Shown here: positions 1 to 10,292 of the stretch, in pieces
Layout: each line of letters starts with the position of its first letter
Position numbering within the stretch: position 1 is the stretch's first letter
Source: Mucor racemosus
Taxonomy: Eukaryota > Mucoromycota > Mucoromycetes > Mucorales > Mucoraceae
Assembly: GCA_027405735.1 (NCBI GenBank)
Contig: JAPEHQ010000012.1
Location: 1,488,001-1,552,000 of the forward strand
Length of the DNA: 64,000 nt
Direction: 5' to 3'
Program-made: the position numbers and the translations under genes
The notes under the pieces: model-generated
What the model was told of the DNA's origin: nothing
The model's input: the letters and a program-made list of their open reading frames with translations, nothing else
The model's database searches: none

Positions 1-125
1 TTTGTAAGATATGTCCCTGATCTAAAATAGTTTATAGATTAATAAGAATAAAAGTCGAATAGTTATAGAGAAAGAAAGAGAAAAAGAAAAGTATTATAGT
101 ATGATACAGGATTTTGTCGATTGGT

Positions 126-1316
126 TTATAAATCAGGTTGAGGTAAATACAATCTATGATCTGAAATGTAGTCTATGACAGGATTGGGAAGTAGATATTT
201 AATTGACATGCCTCTTTTCACAAATAATCTACGAGAAAAACCGTTAGTCTTATCTAGAAAGATCAGTAATAATTGGCATAATACCTGATTTTTGTTGAGC
301 TAATATCATTATGAATTAACTGTTTGACAATAATGACATTCATCTACAAAGAAATATTGTTTAGTAATCACTTTTGACTCTGTTTTTTAAGAAAGAAAGC
401 TTACCCTGTATTGATATAAAATGTCATGTGAAAGTAAAAATCCGTATACATCTGTTCCAGTTCTTTCGATAATAACACAACCATATTGACCCACAATATG
501 ATGAAGCTAAAGATACACTCATTAAGAAACCACTTTTGTTTTCTATCAATGTTTTTTTTAACTTACATCTTCTGGTGTCCAGACACCAGGATGTCCAAAT
601 GAGGCCATTAGATCGCCACCAGCTAATAACAGTATTTTGATATGCTTTATTTCACCTAAACACAATTCTTTTAGATGATTTTTTTCTTTACTTGTCATTC
701 ATAAATTTCCCCTTTTACCTGTACTTGTTTTGATACCGCCACCGACATTATTTAATTCATAATCAAAATGATCGAGAACAAAGGCAGTTCTTTGATACAT
801 CGACTGTCTTGATTCCCAAGAATCTACCATTAACCAATCTGAGGTACTGTCTACGGCTAGTTGACACATGTTTACTCTATGGCTTGCTTTTGCTAATCCT
901 TCTTTCATATAAGCATCGGATACAGGCGAATAATATCCCGCAATGAGTTCATAATCATTACGCTCATTAAAATGATCTTTTGCCATTTCTACATGTATTG
1001 ACACAAAATAAATATCCAAATTACTGGATTACAATTCCATTTAACCTTACCAAACATTCTTAAATGAAGATAAGTGATAGGGGAATATGAACCACATGCA
1101 ACAATTACAAGTGGTATTTTGCTATCATCTATGGTTGATCATGGCAACGCATTAGTAATCAATTGTTGCTATGGTAACAGTGTGAAATTTACCTTTCATA
1201 GTCTCCGGAATCAGTTGTCTCGGGAAGGAATAATTATCATCAAATTCACCAAGTATATTGTGGTCTCCGAAACCTTTTGCCTTCAATGTAGAAGCCATTA
1301 CTTTAGGACTACACAT
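126..1316 (-). CDS. Nicotinamide/nicotinate mononucleotide adenylyltransferase (NMNAT), 7 exons
   Basis: Joins NMN or NaMN to ATP to make NAD+ or its deamido form, the last shared step of NAD synthesis. Joined exons on the minus strand are 1316-1193, 1128-1051, 988-719, 655-567, 506-405, 343-285 and 228-126 (825 bp, 274 aa), all with GT...AG introns. Family motifs are clear: GSYSPITYLHLRMFE (nucleotide-binding GxFxPxTxxHL), then YYSPVSDAY, HRVNMCQLAV, SDWLMVDSWES, LLLAGGDLMASFGHPGVW, and a C-terminal SSTKIRLFVKRG (the ISSTxxR signature) followed by SIKYLLPNPVIDYI. The length is normal for fungal NMNATs. I chose the start at 1316; an in-frame Met at 1298 is an alternative. It is transcribed away from TEN1 across a short shared promoter. 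The family call is firm; the localisation is not determined. Confidence 0.93.
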
Positions 1317-1504
1317 CTGTTAAATAATAAAATAGAAGAAGGTAAACCAAATTGGGACAGAACGTGTATTTTGGTTGTGTTGAAGAAGGTAAATCTCACT
1401 TAAAACCTGTCACGTGGAGCCTTTTTGAAATTTTTTAACCATCATCTGATTGATAAGATGCTTGGTTTTGTCAAATTAAAAAAAAAAAAAAAGAAGTTGC
1501 GATA
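1317..1504. promoter_or_regulatory. Divergent promoter between NMNAT and TEN1
   Basis: These 188 bp separate the two start codons, so both 5' UTRs and core promoters must lie here. The stretch is AT-rich with an A-run near 1478-1492 just upstream of TEN1. I see no clear TATA box or named operator. The shared-promoter role is inferred from gene orientation only. Confidence 0.5.
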
Positions 1505-1945
1505 ATGTCCAGTGTACCATCTGCAAGACTAGTTTTATTTAAAGATTTAGAGAATTGTCAAAAAGGAGAATCTGTTCGAGTAACAGGACTGTAAGGACTA
1601 GATATAAATTACTTGATTTTAAAAAGATGCTTATCTCTGAAGTGTAGATGGAAAGCATATGATGAAACGAATAACACAGCAATGATCCATTACGATAATA
1701 TACAAGCAATAATAAATTTGGATCAAATTGATCAAATTATACCACAGAAAGGAGAAGTTATTCAATGCATAGGAGAAATTATGGAGGTAAATTGTTCAAA
1801 TTACATTTTTAGTCGACATTGTTTTAATTTCATGTAGGCGTCCGATAATTTAACGCAAATTCAAGCAAGGATTATTCGATCTGTAAATACAATCGATATG
1901 GAGTTGTATGAAAAAGTAGTTGAGCTTCGAAATAGTGTCATTTAG
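1505..1945 (+). CDS. CST complex subunit TEN1-like, 3 exons
   Basis: TEN1 is the small OB-fold subunit of the CST (CTC1/CDC13-STN1-TEN1) complex that caps telomeres and helps fill in the C-strand. Exons 1505-1590, 1648-1786 and 1838-1945 join to 333 bp, encoding 110 aa, the usual length of the family. The protein begins MSSVPSARLVLFKDLE and contains GESVRVTGLWKAYDE, KGEVIQCIGEIMEA and the C-terminal IQARIIRSVNTIDMELYEKV. This order fits TEN1: a short N-terminal strand, a G-x-L-x-x-YD strand, the GE(I/L) strand, then the (K/Q)ARxxRxVxGxDxxLYE tail. The exon 2 acceptor at 1647 was chosen because it restores the frame; upstream AGs do not. The gene is easy to miss because no single ORF exceeds 74 codons. 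Recognition is by motif pattern, without a database comparison. Confidence 0.75.
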
Positions 1946-2272
1946 AATGGTCTATTGTTCAGCTATTTCATTCCGGTATATATGACAGCATTGATGGCAA
2001 CAATTGCATTGAATTTTTTCTTCTGAATGTTTGAGTATAATCGCCTATTGAAACCAAATGAAAAACGGGGATTGTGACCATGTCTAAGGTGCTATCCATC
2101 AAGAAACCACCAGTTAAATTGAACAAACTGGGTTGCTAATAAAAAAAATCAATATAAAATATAACACAAAAATATTGATACTTTTCTTTTTTTTTTTTTT
2201 TTTTTTTTTTTTCTTTTTTCTTTCTTTCTTTCATAAATTTACATATAATATATCTCTTGATAATAATACATA
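1946..2272. promoter_or_regulatory. LCB2 upstream region with long pyrimidine tract
   Basis: No coding potential is seen. The first part holds the TEN1 3' region. About 2181-2231 is an almost pure T/C tract, including a run of more than 25 T, lying about 40 bp before the LCB2 start. Such tracts are common in fungal core promoters. The promoter role is inferred from position. Confidence 0.45.
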
Positions 2273-4123
2273 ATGGGTAAAGGAAAAAGAGCTCATACTA
2301 TTAGTATTCCTAGTATCAATTTGACTACTCCAAAGTCATCTTCAGATCATTCGTATGCTCCCTCCAATTTTATCGGCTCTCTTTCAAAATCAGCTTCAGA
2401 ACAAACTAATTTTGTGAATAATACTTCTGAAAGATGGCAACCTCCCCGTAAACCCAAGATGAAATATGACGACCTTGAACATAAAATGGAAGCAGCTCCT
2501 CTTTATGTTCTTGTCTGTACTTATCTCAATTACTTTGTATTGATTTTATTTGGCCATTTAAGAGATATTCTTGGTAAAATGTTCAAGCCTCAAGCTTACA
2601 CTCATTTGAAAATGAGTCAGGTATGTTGCTTATATTGCTGCAATGCCATTTCTTGTATATTAACATTGTATCTAGGGTTATGCTCCTCTTGTTTCTGATT
2701 TTGATTCTTTTTATACTCGTCGTCTTTATGTTCGAATTCGGTATGGGTTTCATTGAAAACGTTAAATGATTAGACACTTATTGTTATTTATAGTGATTGT
2801 TTCAACCGTCCCATCACTGGTGTAGCCTCCAGAACCGTAAAGTTACTTGATCGTGTCACTCCTGATTTTAACAGAAGTTTCAGATTAACTGGTACTACAA
2901 CTGAAGCTCTCAATTTCGCATCTTACAACTATTTAGGCTTCTCTGATAATGTCGGCCCTTGTGCTGATGCTGTTGAACAAGCTACTAAAGAATTAGGTCT
3001 CACTGCTGCCAGTCCTAGAGCTGAAGCAGGTACTACTAAGCTTGCTCAAGATTTAGAGCAAATGGTTGCTCGTTTTGTTGGTAAAGAAGATGCCATGTGT
3101 GTTAGTATGGGTTTCGCTACCAATTCTACTACAATTCCTGCTCTTGTAAATAAGGGTTGTTTAGTTATTTCTGATGAATTAAATCACTCATCTGTTGTTT
3201 TCGGTGTTCGTCTTTCTGGTGCTTCTGTTCGTGTCTTTAAACATAACAACATGGACGACCTTCGCGAATTATTACGTGAGGTCATCTCTCAAGGTCAACC
3301 TCGTACTCATCGTCCCTGGAAGAAGATTTTGATCATTGTTGAAGGTCTTTATTCTATGGAAGGCACAATTGTTAATCTTCCTGAGCTTATTGAGTTAAAG
3401 AAAGAATTCAAGGTACAACAGCAAAAAAGAGGAGCATTGCGCATACTGTTTTGCATATAACTTTATTCGTTTTCTTTACTAACTAACCTTTTTTTTTTAT
3501 AGTTTTATTTGTATGTTGATGAAGCTCATTCCATTGGAGCCCTTGGTGAAAATGGTGGTGGTGTTTGCGATTTCTATGGTATTGACCCTGCAGAGGTTGA
3601 TATTCTCATGGGCACATTTACTAAATCTTTTGGTGCTGCCGGTGGTTACATTGCTGGTGACAAGGCCATCATTGAACATTTACGTTTGCGTAACCATGCT
3701 TACAACTATGCCGAATCGATGTCTGTACCTGTTGCTCAACAGGTTATGACTTCCATGAAGATTATTTGTGGTGAAGATGGCACTGATATTGGTCGCAAGA
3801 AGATTAAGCAATTAGCTGAAAATTCTCTTTACTTTATCGAACGTTTAAGAGAAATGGGTTTCATTGTTTATGGTGATCAAGGAAGTCCTGTCATTCCTCT
3901 TTTACTCTTTAACCCTGCCAAGATTCCCGCCTTTTCTCGTGAGTTGTTAAGACGTGGTATTGCAACAGTAGTTGTTGGTTATCCTGCTACGCCTATCATC
4001 ACCTCTCGTGCTCGCTTCTGTTTGTCTTCTGCTCATACCAAGGAAGATATTGATAGAGCTTTAGAAGTCGTAAGCGAAGTTGGTGATACCTTACTTCTTA
4101 AAGTCAGTGAAGTAGCCAAATAA
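2273..4123 (+). CDS. LCB2: Serine palmitoyltransferase subunit 2 (LCB2-like), 4 exons
   Basis: This is the PLP-binding catalytic subunit of the ER enzyme that condenses serine with palmitoyl-CoA, the first step of sphingolipid synthesis. It works with an LCB1 subunit. Exons 2273-2620, 2676-2740, 2794-3412 and 3503-4123 give 550 aa. An N-terminal hydrophobic segment (about residues 80-96, [17 protein letters not shown]) would anchor it in the ER membrane. The alpha-oxoamine synthase core follows: [31 protein letters not shown], and [16 protein letters not shown], where the Lys is the expected PLP Schiff-base residue. A further motif is [18 protein letters not shown]. The length matches fungal LCB2. 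All four exons are in frame and no lesion is seen. Confidence 0.95.
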
Positions 4124-6780
4124 ATAGAATACACGGCATATCTCTATCAAAACCCTTTCTCCTGCATATGTAATAACAAATCTTTTCCCTCTCAGTAAAT
4201 CTCCTTTCCTCCCTTGGTGATTCCTCCCCTCCCCCCTTTTTTTAAAAGGAAAAACCTTCAATATACAAAGTGTATTATTTTGCATACCTTTTTCCTCAAA
4301 CAAAACTCTTTTAATTTGTACACACTCAAACACATTCACTATCTGTCTATTTCTCTCTTTGTTATTTCTCTCTCTTTTTCTTTTTATTTACTGCTTAATC
4401 CTTAATACTAATATAAACTAACTCCCTTTTAATCATGTTTTCATATAAAACATGCTAATAAAAATCGACTGTTATACAATTCATCTAGTAACACCGGTCT
4501 GATTGATCAAAGGGCATCGGTTGTTTAAAAGGCCCGCTATATTTCATGTTACATTATAAATGAATTGCCATTAACAATCAAACTTCCTATTGATCCACAG
4601 CATCTCCAACTTAAATACGGTAATTGTGGTTTATAATATCATATCTTCCAAGACATGTTTATACTGTTTTGTATGTCATAACGCATGGGTATCAAAAAGA
4701 TGTATCCTTAAATAAAACCAAAAAAGTTACACCATTGCTAAAAATGTCGGCTCATTTTAACTTTTTATTCTATTCTTCTAAAATCAAACACATAACATAT
4801 TGAATTAAAAGATATTTTTGTGGAGAAAATAGATTATAGAATAGGCTTCTACATGATTCTAGTGTATATGCATAATGATAATATTGTCAATTTCATTTTT
4901 TAAATATCATCATCATGAGATATTTTATGATATAAACCTCTCATCTCAATTTGAAAATATGGGCTTATAAAGTACAAAGTTGCACAGAAAGATATGATGA
5001 ATAATTTATCCGCTATTGCCGTTTAATCTAGAACTTTTCTACTCATTTCAAAATAAATACAGGTACCACAATTCTCTAAAGAAGTGTACCCATACCAAAA
5101 AATTTTAATTGGCCATGTTTTTATTAAATCTTAATAATGATTAAAGTTTGATAAAACTGATACAAGGCAAATGTTTATATTTTGTTGCTTATACGGGTGC
5201 TTAATAGCCAGCCAATAGGTGCCCGATTATTCAATTATAAGCAATGCCAGTTGCCAATATGCCCTTGCTAAGTATTTCTTATTTCTTTAATACAAATTGT
5301 CTCAGCTTGTCATCTTACAAGTGTCTCGGGTACTTTTTTATACATCATCGTCATGTTGTAACACAGCTCGACGAGAAAAAGGCTTATCTGTATACACTTT
5401 TTTTTTCATAAATTTAGCATTGGCATTATATTTTTTAGGCGTAATGACGCTTTCCAAGAAATACATGGACGGAAATAGAACAATGTGACAATGGAAGATT
5501 ATATATGATATCTTGTATTCCGAGTTCATCCTTCATTTTAGAATAGAATATCATAACTGCACGGACAAAACCACCCGAATAACCTGCATAATCTTGATGC
5601 ATTAGCAAATATGACTCTGCATGAGGAGAATATCATCATAATATGCGAATATTTATTACGGTAATCGATCAATAAAGTTTACATCATGATGAATAGAAGA
5701 TATTTTTATGAAATATCCTTATTGTCCTTATTTCAATTTTATTTCTTTGTGAACAAAAAAAAACTACTTTGATTGGAAGAAATTTACATTGATGAGCAAG
5801 GCAAGGTATTATTTATGGATGTGGTTAATCATCGCCACAAGCCCGTTTAGCTGGGGTCAGGAGAAGTTTTTCAAACTAATCCGTGCATTAAGATTAGGTT
5901 TCATTTAATTATCTCGGTTTTACATATAGTTTTATAACAACAGGGTGTTGTTTCATTGTTGCTAATCAAATTTCTCAAAAAAAGTATCATGATTTTACGT
6001 ATCAAAACACATTTGCTTTGATCAAAACCGACAAATCATTAGACATGCCATAGTTATTTTCTGTTTCAATAGCACATATGCACATGCAATGGCTAAATCT
6101 ACTTTTTTTTACTCGTGTTTTCGTATGTATATATATGCAGCATTATGCACTTTTCATTCAGTGCAAAAAAATATGGTAAAACCTTTTTTTCGTAAATCAT
6201 ATTTTCATCTCTTTTGAAAGGATTGTTCTGTAGATTAGCGACATGATATAACAGATAAACTGTATTGAGATGATGGCTTTATACGTTTGATTAGTGATGT
6301 TATTTTTTGTTTTGCTAAACCAATATGATACTATGCTTTTGTCACTCAATTTCTAATGGATGTAAAGAAAGTTGGAGTATAAAAGTAATCTCAAGCAAAG
6401 ATGTCTTTAAATCTCACAAACTCAAATAAAAAATGTGTTCAAAAAGTTGATATGCTATGCATATTTTTAACATTAATTTAAATGTGTAAACCATTTCATG
6501 CTTTTGAGAGAAAATTCTTTAAAGATTAATAAACATTAAGATGATTTGAATTATCGAGTATTCTTTCATGAACAGTGGTCTATTAATGTTACTTTAATAC
6601 TTGTATAATCGTCAATTCATAAACAGTTTAATCAGCTAAATAAACATACAGTGCTATGCTTATTTTTTCGTGAGATTGTACAACCAATACTTCACGGATG
6701 GCAGCCAAAACAACGTTAATTGTAATCCAGCCAGGAGAGATATTGAAAAAAAAATATCTTCTTCTCACTGTACGCCTGTC
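4124..6780. other. 2.6 kb AT-rich intergenic stretch, no gene recognised
   Basis: After the LCB2 stop comes a pyrimidine-rich 3' region (about 4130-4400), then about 2.3 kb of AT-rich DNA. The ORFs are short and lack family motifs. I see no tRNA, rRNA or repeat shared with the islands further right. Some of it is probably the METTL25-like promoter. Confidence 0.4.
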
Positions 6781-6804
6781 ATTATTATTATTATTATTAT
6801 TATT
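6781..6804. repeat. (ATT)8 microsatellite abutting a start codon
   Basis: Eight perfect ATT units run straight into the ATG at 6805 (ATT ATT ATG), so the repeat forms the last bases of the 5' leader of the methyltransferase gene. Confidence 0.8.
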
Positions 6805-8376
6805 ATGCTCGCCTCCAGAATTCCACTACCTCTACCTTCAAAATATAGAAATGATACTCCAGAGCAATATTTAGAAAGACTCATGTCATTTTATAAAGAG
6901 TACCATTGGTTAATTCACGTCTTAGCTTTCAACTTTGTAACGCAAAAAGAATGGGAAAAGTTTCCACAAGATTGGAGAGAAGCACTCATGAAACGGATAG
7001 AAGATACAGGGGATGATTGGGCATATGCTATACTAGACTTGACCTCTGAAAAGAGCGATTATGTAAGTTATTGTTAGCTGATAATGCTTCCAAAACTAAT
7101 AAATAAATACAGTCGATTTGGCCAGAATCATTAAGAAATTATTTTGAAACGATAAGAGACTTGGCTTTACCTAGAGGTAAAAGCATCATTGCCTACATGG
7201 TTTAAACTATCACTAAATTAATTATAGATGTCGATGATATAACGTTACAACAACAGCAAAATAATAGTAAGCATATTTTAGGCGGCATGAGCGATAAAAA
7301 GATCCACGAAGTAAAATTTATGAGCCAGTTGATTAAAACTGTGGCCGATGAAAAAGAGATTACTTCAGTCATCGATCTGGGATCAGGACAGGGATACTTA
7401 TCTCGAGCTTTGGCATTTGATTATGGTATGGAAGTTTTAGCAGTAGATATGTCTGAAATACAAACTCAAGGTGCTGTCAAATTTGATAAAAAAGCCTTGA
7501 AATCACAAGGAATTAAAGAAGAGGACGAGGAACAGCAACCTAATTTAAAGCATGTAACAGAGAAAATCACACCTGAAAACATTTCGCAAGTATTAGCAAA
7601 ATGGAGTCCGGATTCTACTGACGATAAGAAATGGCTTGTAACAGGATTACATACATGTGGTGATCTGTCGCCTATGATTTTTAATCTGTTTGCTCAAAGT
7701 AAGGAGGTCTCTTGTGTTGTAAATGTAGGATGTTGCTATAATGCATTAACAACATCAGGTTTTCCTATGAGCGATTATTTGAAAGAAAAAGATGATTTGA
7801 TCAAGGTGGGATCAACTGCTCGAGTTTTATCATGTCATTCTCCATCTCGTTGGGTTGATGAAGGAGAGCAATGTATCAAAGCATTTGATAATTATTTCTT
7901 TAGAGCTTTACTACAGGTATGATATATTAGGGTCAGGTTCAGGGTCGAGATTAAGGTTAGGACTAGAATTTATATCAACTTTAATTTTATTCTAGGAAAT
8001 GCTTGTGGAGAGAGGATTGTCAGATATTGATGATCCACCAAGACTAGGGCGTATCAAGCAAAATAAAGAATTCGTTCCATTTGTCAAGGCATCTCTCAAG
8101 AGATTAAAACTTCCTGAAGATGCGATTACAGCAGAGGAAGCAGAACTGCATTACTTAAAATCCAAAGAAAATCAAGTTGACAAACAATTTGTAACCTTGT
8201 GGACATTAAGAGGTTTACTAGCACCCATTGTTGAAAGTATTATATTAGTTGATAGATGGTTATATCTTAGAGATTCCATCAAACAAAGTCAAGATGGCAA
8301 CAGAGGGGTATTCATGTACCCATTATTTGATCTATCAGCATCTCCAAGAAATGTTGTTTATGTTGCTTCGAAATAA
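6805..8376 (+). CDS. METTL25/RRNAD1-like SAM-dependent methyltransferase, 4 exons
   Basis: Exons 6805-7062, 7113-7176, 7228-7916 and 7996-8376 encode 463 aa. The Rossmann methyltransferase core has motif I VIDLGSGQGYLSRALA, followed by acidic motif II VLAVDMS. The family hallmarks GLHTCGDLSPMI and VVNVGCCYNALTTSGFPMSDYL place it in the METTL25/METTL25B (Methyltransf_32-like) group. A conserved lysine-rich stretch (HILGGMSDKKIHEV) precedes motif I. The substrate of this family is poorly defined; an RNA or ribosome-related role is possible but not shown here. The start at 6805 is the first in-frame ATG; upstream the frame is open without an ATG. The gene converges on uL6m, with 88 bp between the stop codons. 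Confidence 0.85.
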
Positions 8377-8464
8377 AATGATTTGTACAATATAGATTTT
8401 TTTTAATTTTATTATTATCTCTTTGTCTAAAAAACGCTTCATGTATATATATAAATTTATCAAC

Positions 8465-9166
8465 TTATTTCTTCTTTCCTTCCTTCTTCTTGATTGTTTC
8501 ATCATTAATGAAAATACCCTTTTGATTATAAGGTTCTGGCATTCTCCAACGTTGGACCTTTGAAGCAAATTCTGTAACATGTTGAAGATTAACACCTTGT
8601 AAGACAATACGATTAGGAGCAGGCACCGAGCAAGTGACACCCTCAGGTAAATCCATTTGAATAGGATGAGAATAACCCAATTTAAGAGATAAAACTCTAT
8701 CATTGTTCTCAAGCATACCTCTGTAACCAACACCAACTAAACGTAAATAAACCTTATATCCATCAGAAACACCAACAATGGCATTATTGATTAAAGCACG
8801 AGTGGTACCCCACATGGCCTTTTGTTGTTTGATTCCATCGTCTTGTACTGAGACTTGTAAAATATTCTCAGCGTTAGGATCATCTTTTGGTGCAGGGGTG
8901 AGATCAATCTTTACGAAGGGCTTAATGGGCAATTGCAACTTTCCAAGAGGTCCAGTAACAGTTAAAGTAGTGTTGTTGAACTCGGAAGGAATACGAGGCT
9001 CGGTGATGAGTGTCATGTCATGTTCAATACGGATATCGTTGGAATATGCGATAGGCTGACGTCCAATGTGAGACAAAACAGGTGTAGCTTGGTGAAATTG
9101 TCTGTTTGTTGATAAGAATAATCTATTCAAGGACTTGACTCCTGAACTTAACCTTAAAGAGTTCAT
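8465..9166 (-). CDS. MRPL6: Mitochondrial large-subunit ribosomal protein uL6m
   Basis: A single exon encodes 233 aa. About 35 N-terminal residues rich in Ser, Leu, Arg and Asn without acids (MNSLRLSSGVKSLNRLFLST) look like a mitochondrial presequence. The rest has the two-lobed uL6 fold signature: HIGRQPIAY, LTVTGPLGKLQLPI, a second lobe with YKVYLRLVGVGYRGML and LKLGYSHPI, and the diagnostic C-terminus RMPEPYNQKGIFINDE with a Lys-rich tail. It binds 23S-like rRNA near the factor-binding region of the mitoribosome. The length fits fungal mitochondrial L6. The shift towards promoter DNA begins at 9167. Confidence 0.93.
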   Translation of the reverse strand: MNSLRLSSGVKSLNRLFLSTNRQFHQATPVLSHIGRQPIAYSNDIRIEHDMTLITEPRIPSEFNNTTLTVTGPLGKLQLPIKPFVKIDLTPAPKDDPNAENILQVSVQDDGIKQQKAMWGTTRALINNAIVGVSDGYKVYLRLVGVGYRGMLENNDRVLSLKLGYSHPIQMDLPEGVTCSVPAPNRIVLQGVNLQHVTEFASKVQRWRMPEPYNQKGIFINDETIKKKEGKKK

Positions 9167-10292
9167 AATATTTGATGGTTTATGTTAAAGAAAGAGTATC
9201 AAAAATCCCAGAATTATCAAAAGTGAGGGGTTTTGCGGGCCCATGCTGGGGTTGACAGATTTGTTGCTACAATTTTTTCGAGAAGAGGGGACCTCCTCGA
9301 TCTCACCGGACACTTAGCAGTCCATTTGCCATCACTCTCGGACAATGCTGTATTCGGATCATATATTTTGATTAAAATTCAATTTCGTGTTGTCATGAAA
9401 GCAACATAAATGTACAATTTTTATGACAAAATTTAGAATTGTGATGGCCATTTATGACTCTACAGCAAACATAAGTATGTATATTTGATCTATGTATAAT
9501 TTTTATTATATAAAGTGGTAGTTACAATGTCAATTCATTTCACAATTACAATGACATTAAGGATAGAACTCTGATGACGTAGAAATGTAATGCAGCAGCA
9601 ACTAAATCTTCGTCCTTCTACTAGTAGTAGCCCTTTCCTTTTTTTCCTTTCCTTCCTTCTTTTTCTTAAATTTAAAATTATACCCACTTTTTTCTTCTGT
9701 TTTATTCATTGATTGAGGTATCAATTTCTTTGATTTATAACGACTTTTTCACTTTAAAAAGAAGGTATTTAATACTTTAAAGAATTTTTTTACTGTACGA
9801 TTGTTAATAATTTTACCTTAAAAAAAAGTTTTAAGCTTTCTCTAGTGTTGGAGTTTCCATTATTATTATTTTTTTCTTTTTTTTTTGGTCTTGTAGTGTA
9901 TGATTTTTTGATTATAACATATATTTATATAAAAACGTAAATCGAGAATATATGCCCATCAATTTGAATCGCTTTTACTAACATTGATTTTATCTTTTTC
10001 TTGTAAAATAGTTAAAAAATATTTGATACAACACATTTCAATACAAATATATTTTATCCATATATATACTTTTTAACGAAATACCAACTTTTTTTTTTTC
10101 AAGAAAATATTGTAAAAAAGGTATAATTCCTTTCGATATATTGAAGATTCTTATTAACAAGCGAATTTTTTTTTTTTCAATCCTACAACATTAAATTATA
10201 ACTCAATTCCTGTTTTCAGCCTCTTGATTGTATCAACATAGTTATAAATAACAACAACAACAACAAAAACAACAACAAAAACAACAACAACA
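9167..10292. promoter_or_regulatory. Divergent intergenic region between uL6m and the ankyrin gene
   Basis: 1.1 kb without coding signal. It holds C/T-rich runs near 9630-9665 and several T-runs. Just before the ankyrin ATG, about 10250-10292, is a CAA-rich leader, (CAA)n with a few CAAAAA units, typical of an unstructured 5' UTR. A GC-rich patch lies near 9230-9310. No named regulatory site is recognised. Confidence 0.45.

Noticed and set aside
7917..7995. AGGGTCAGGTTCAGGG-type repeats in an intron as telomere-like sequence
   Set aside because: Too short and irregular; the segment is a normal spliced intron of the methyltransferase gene.
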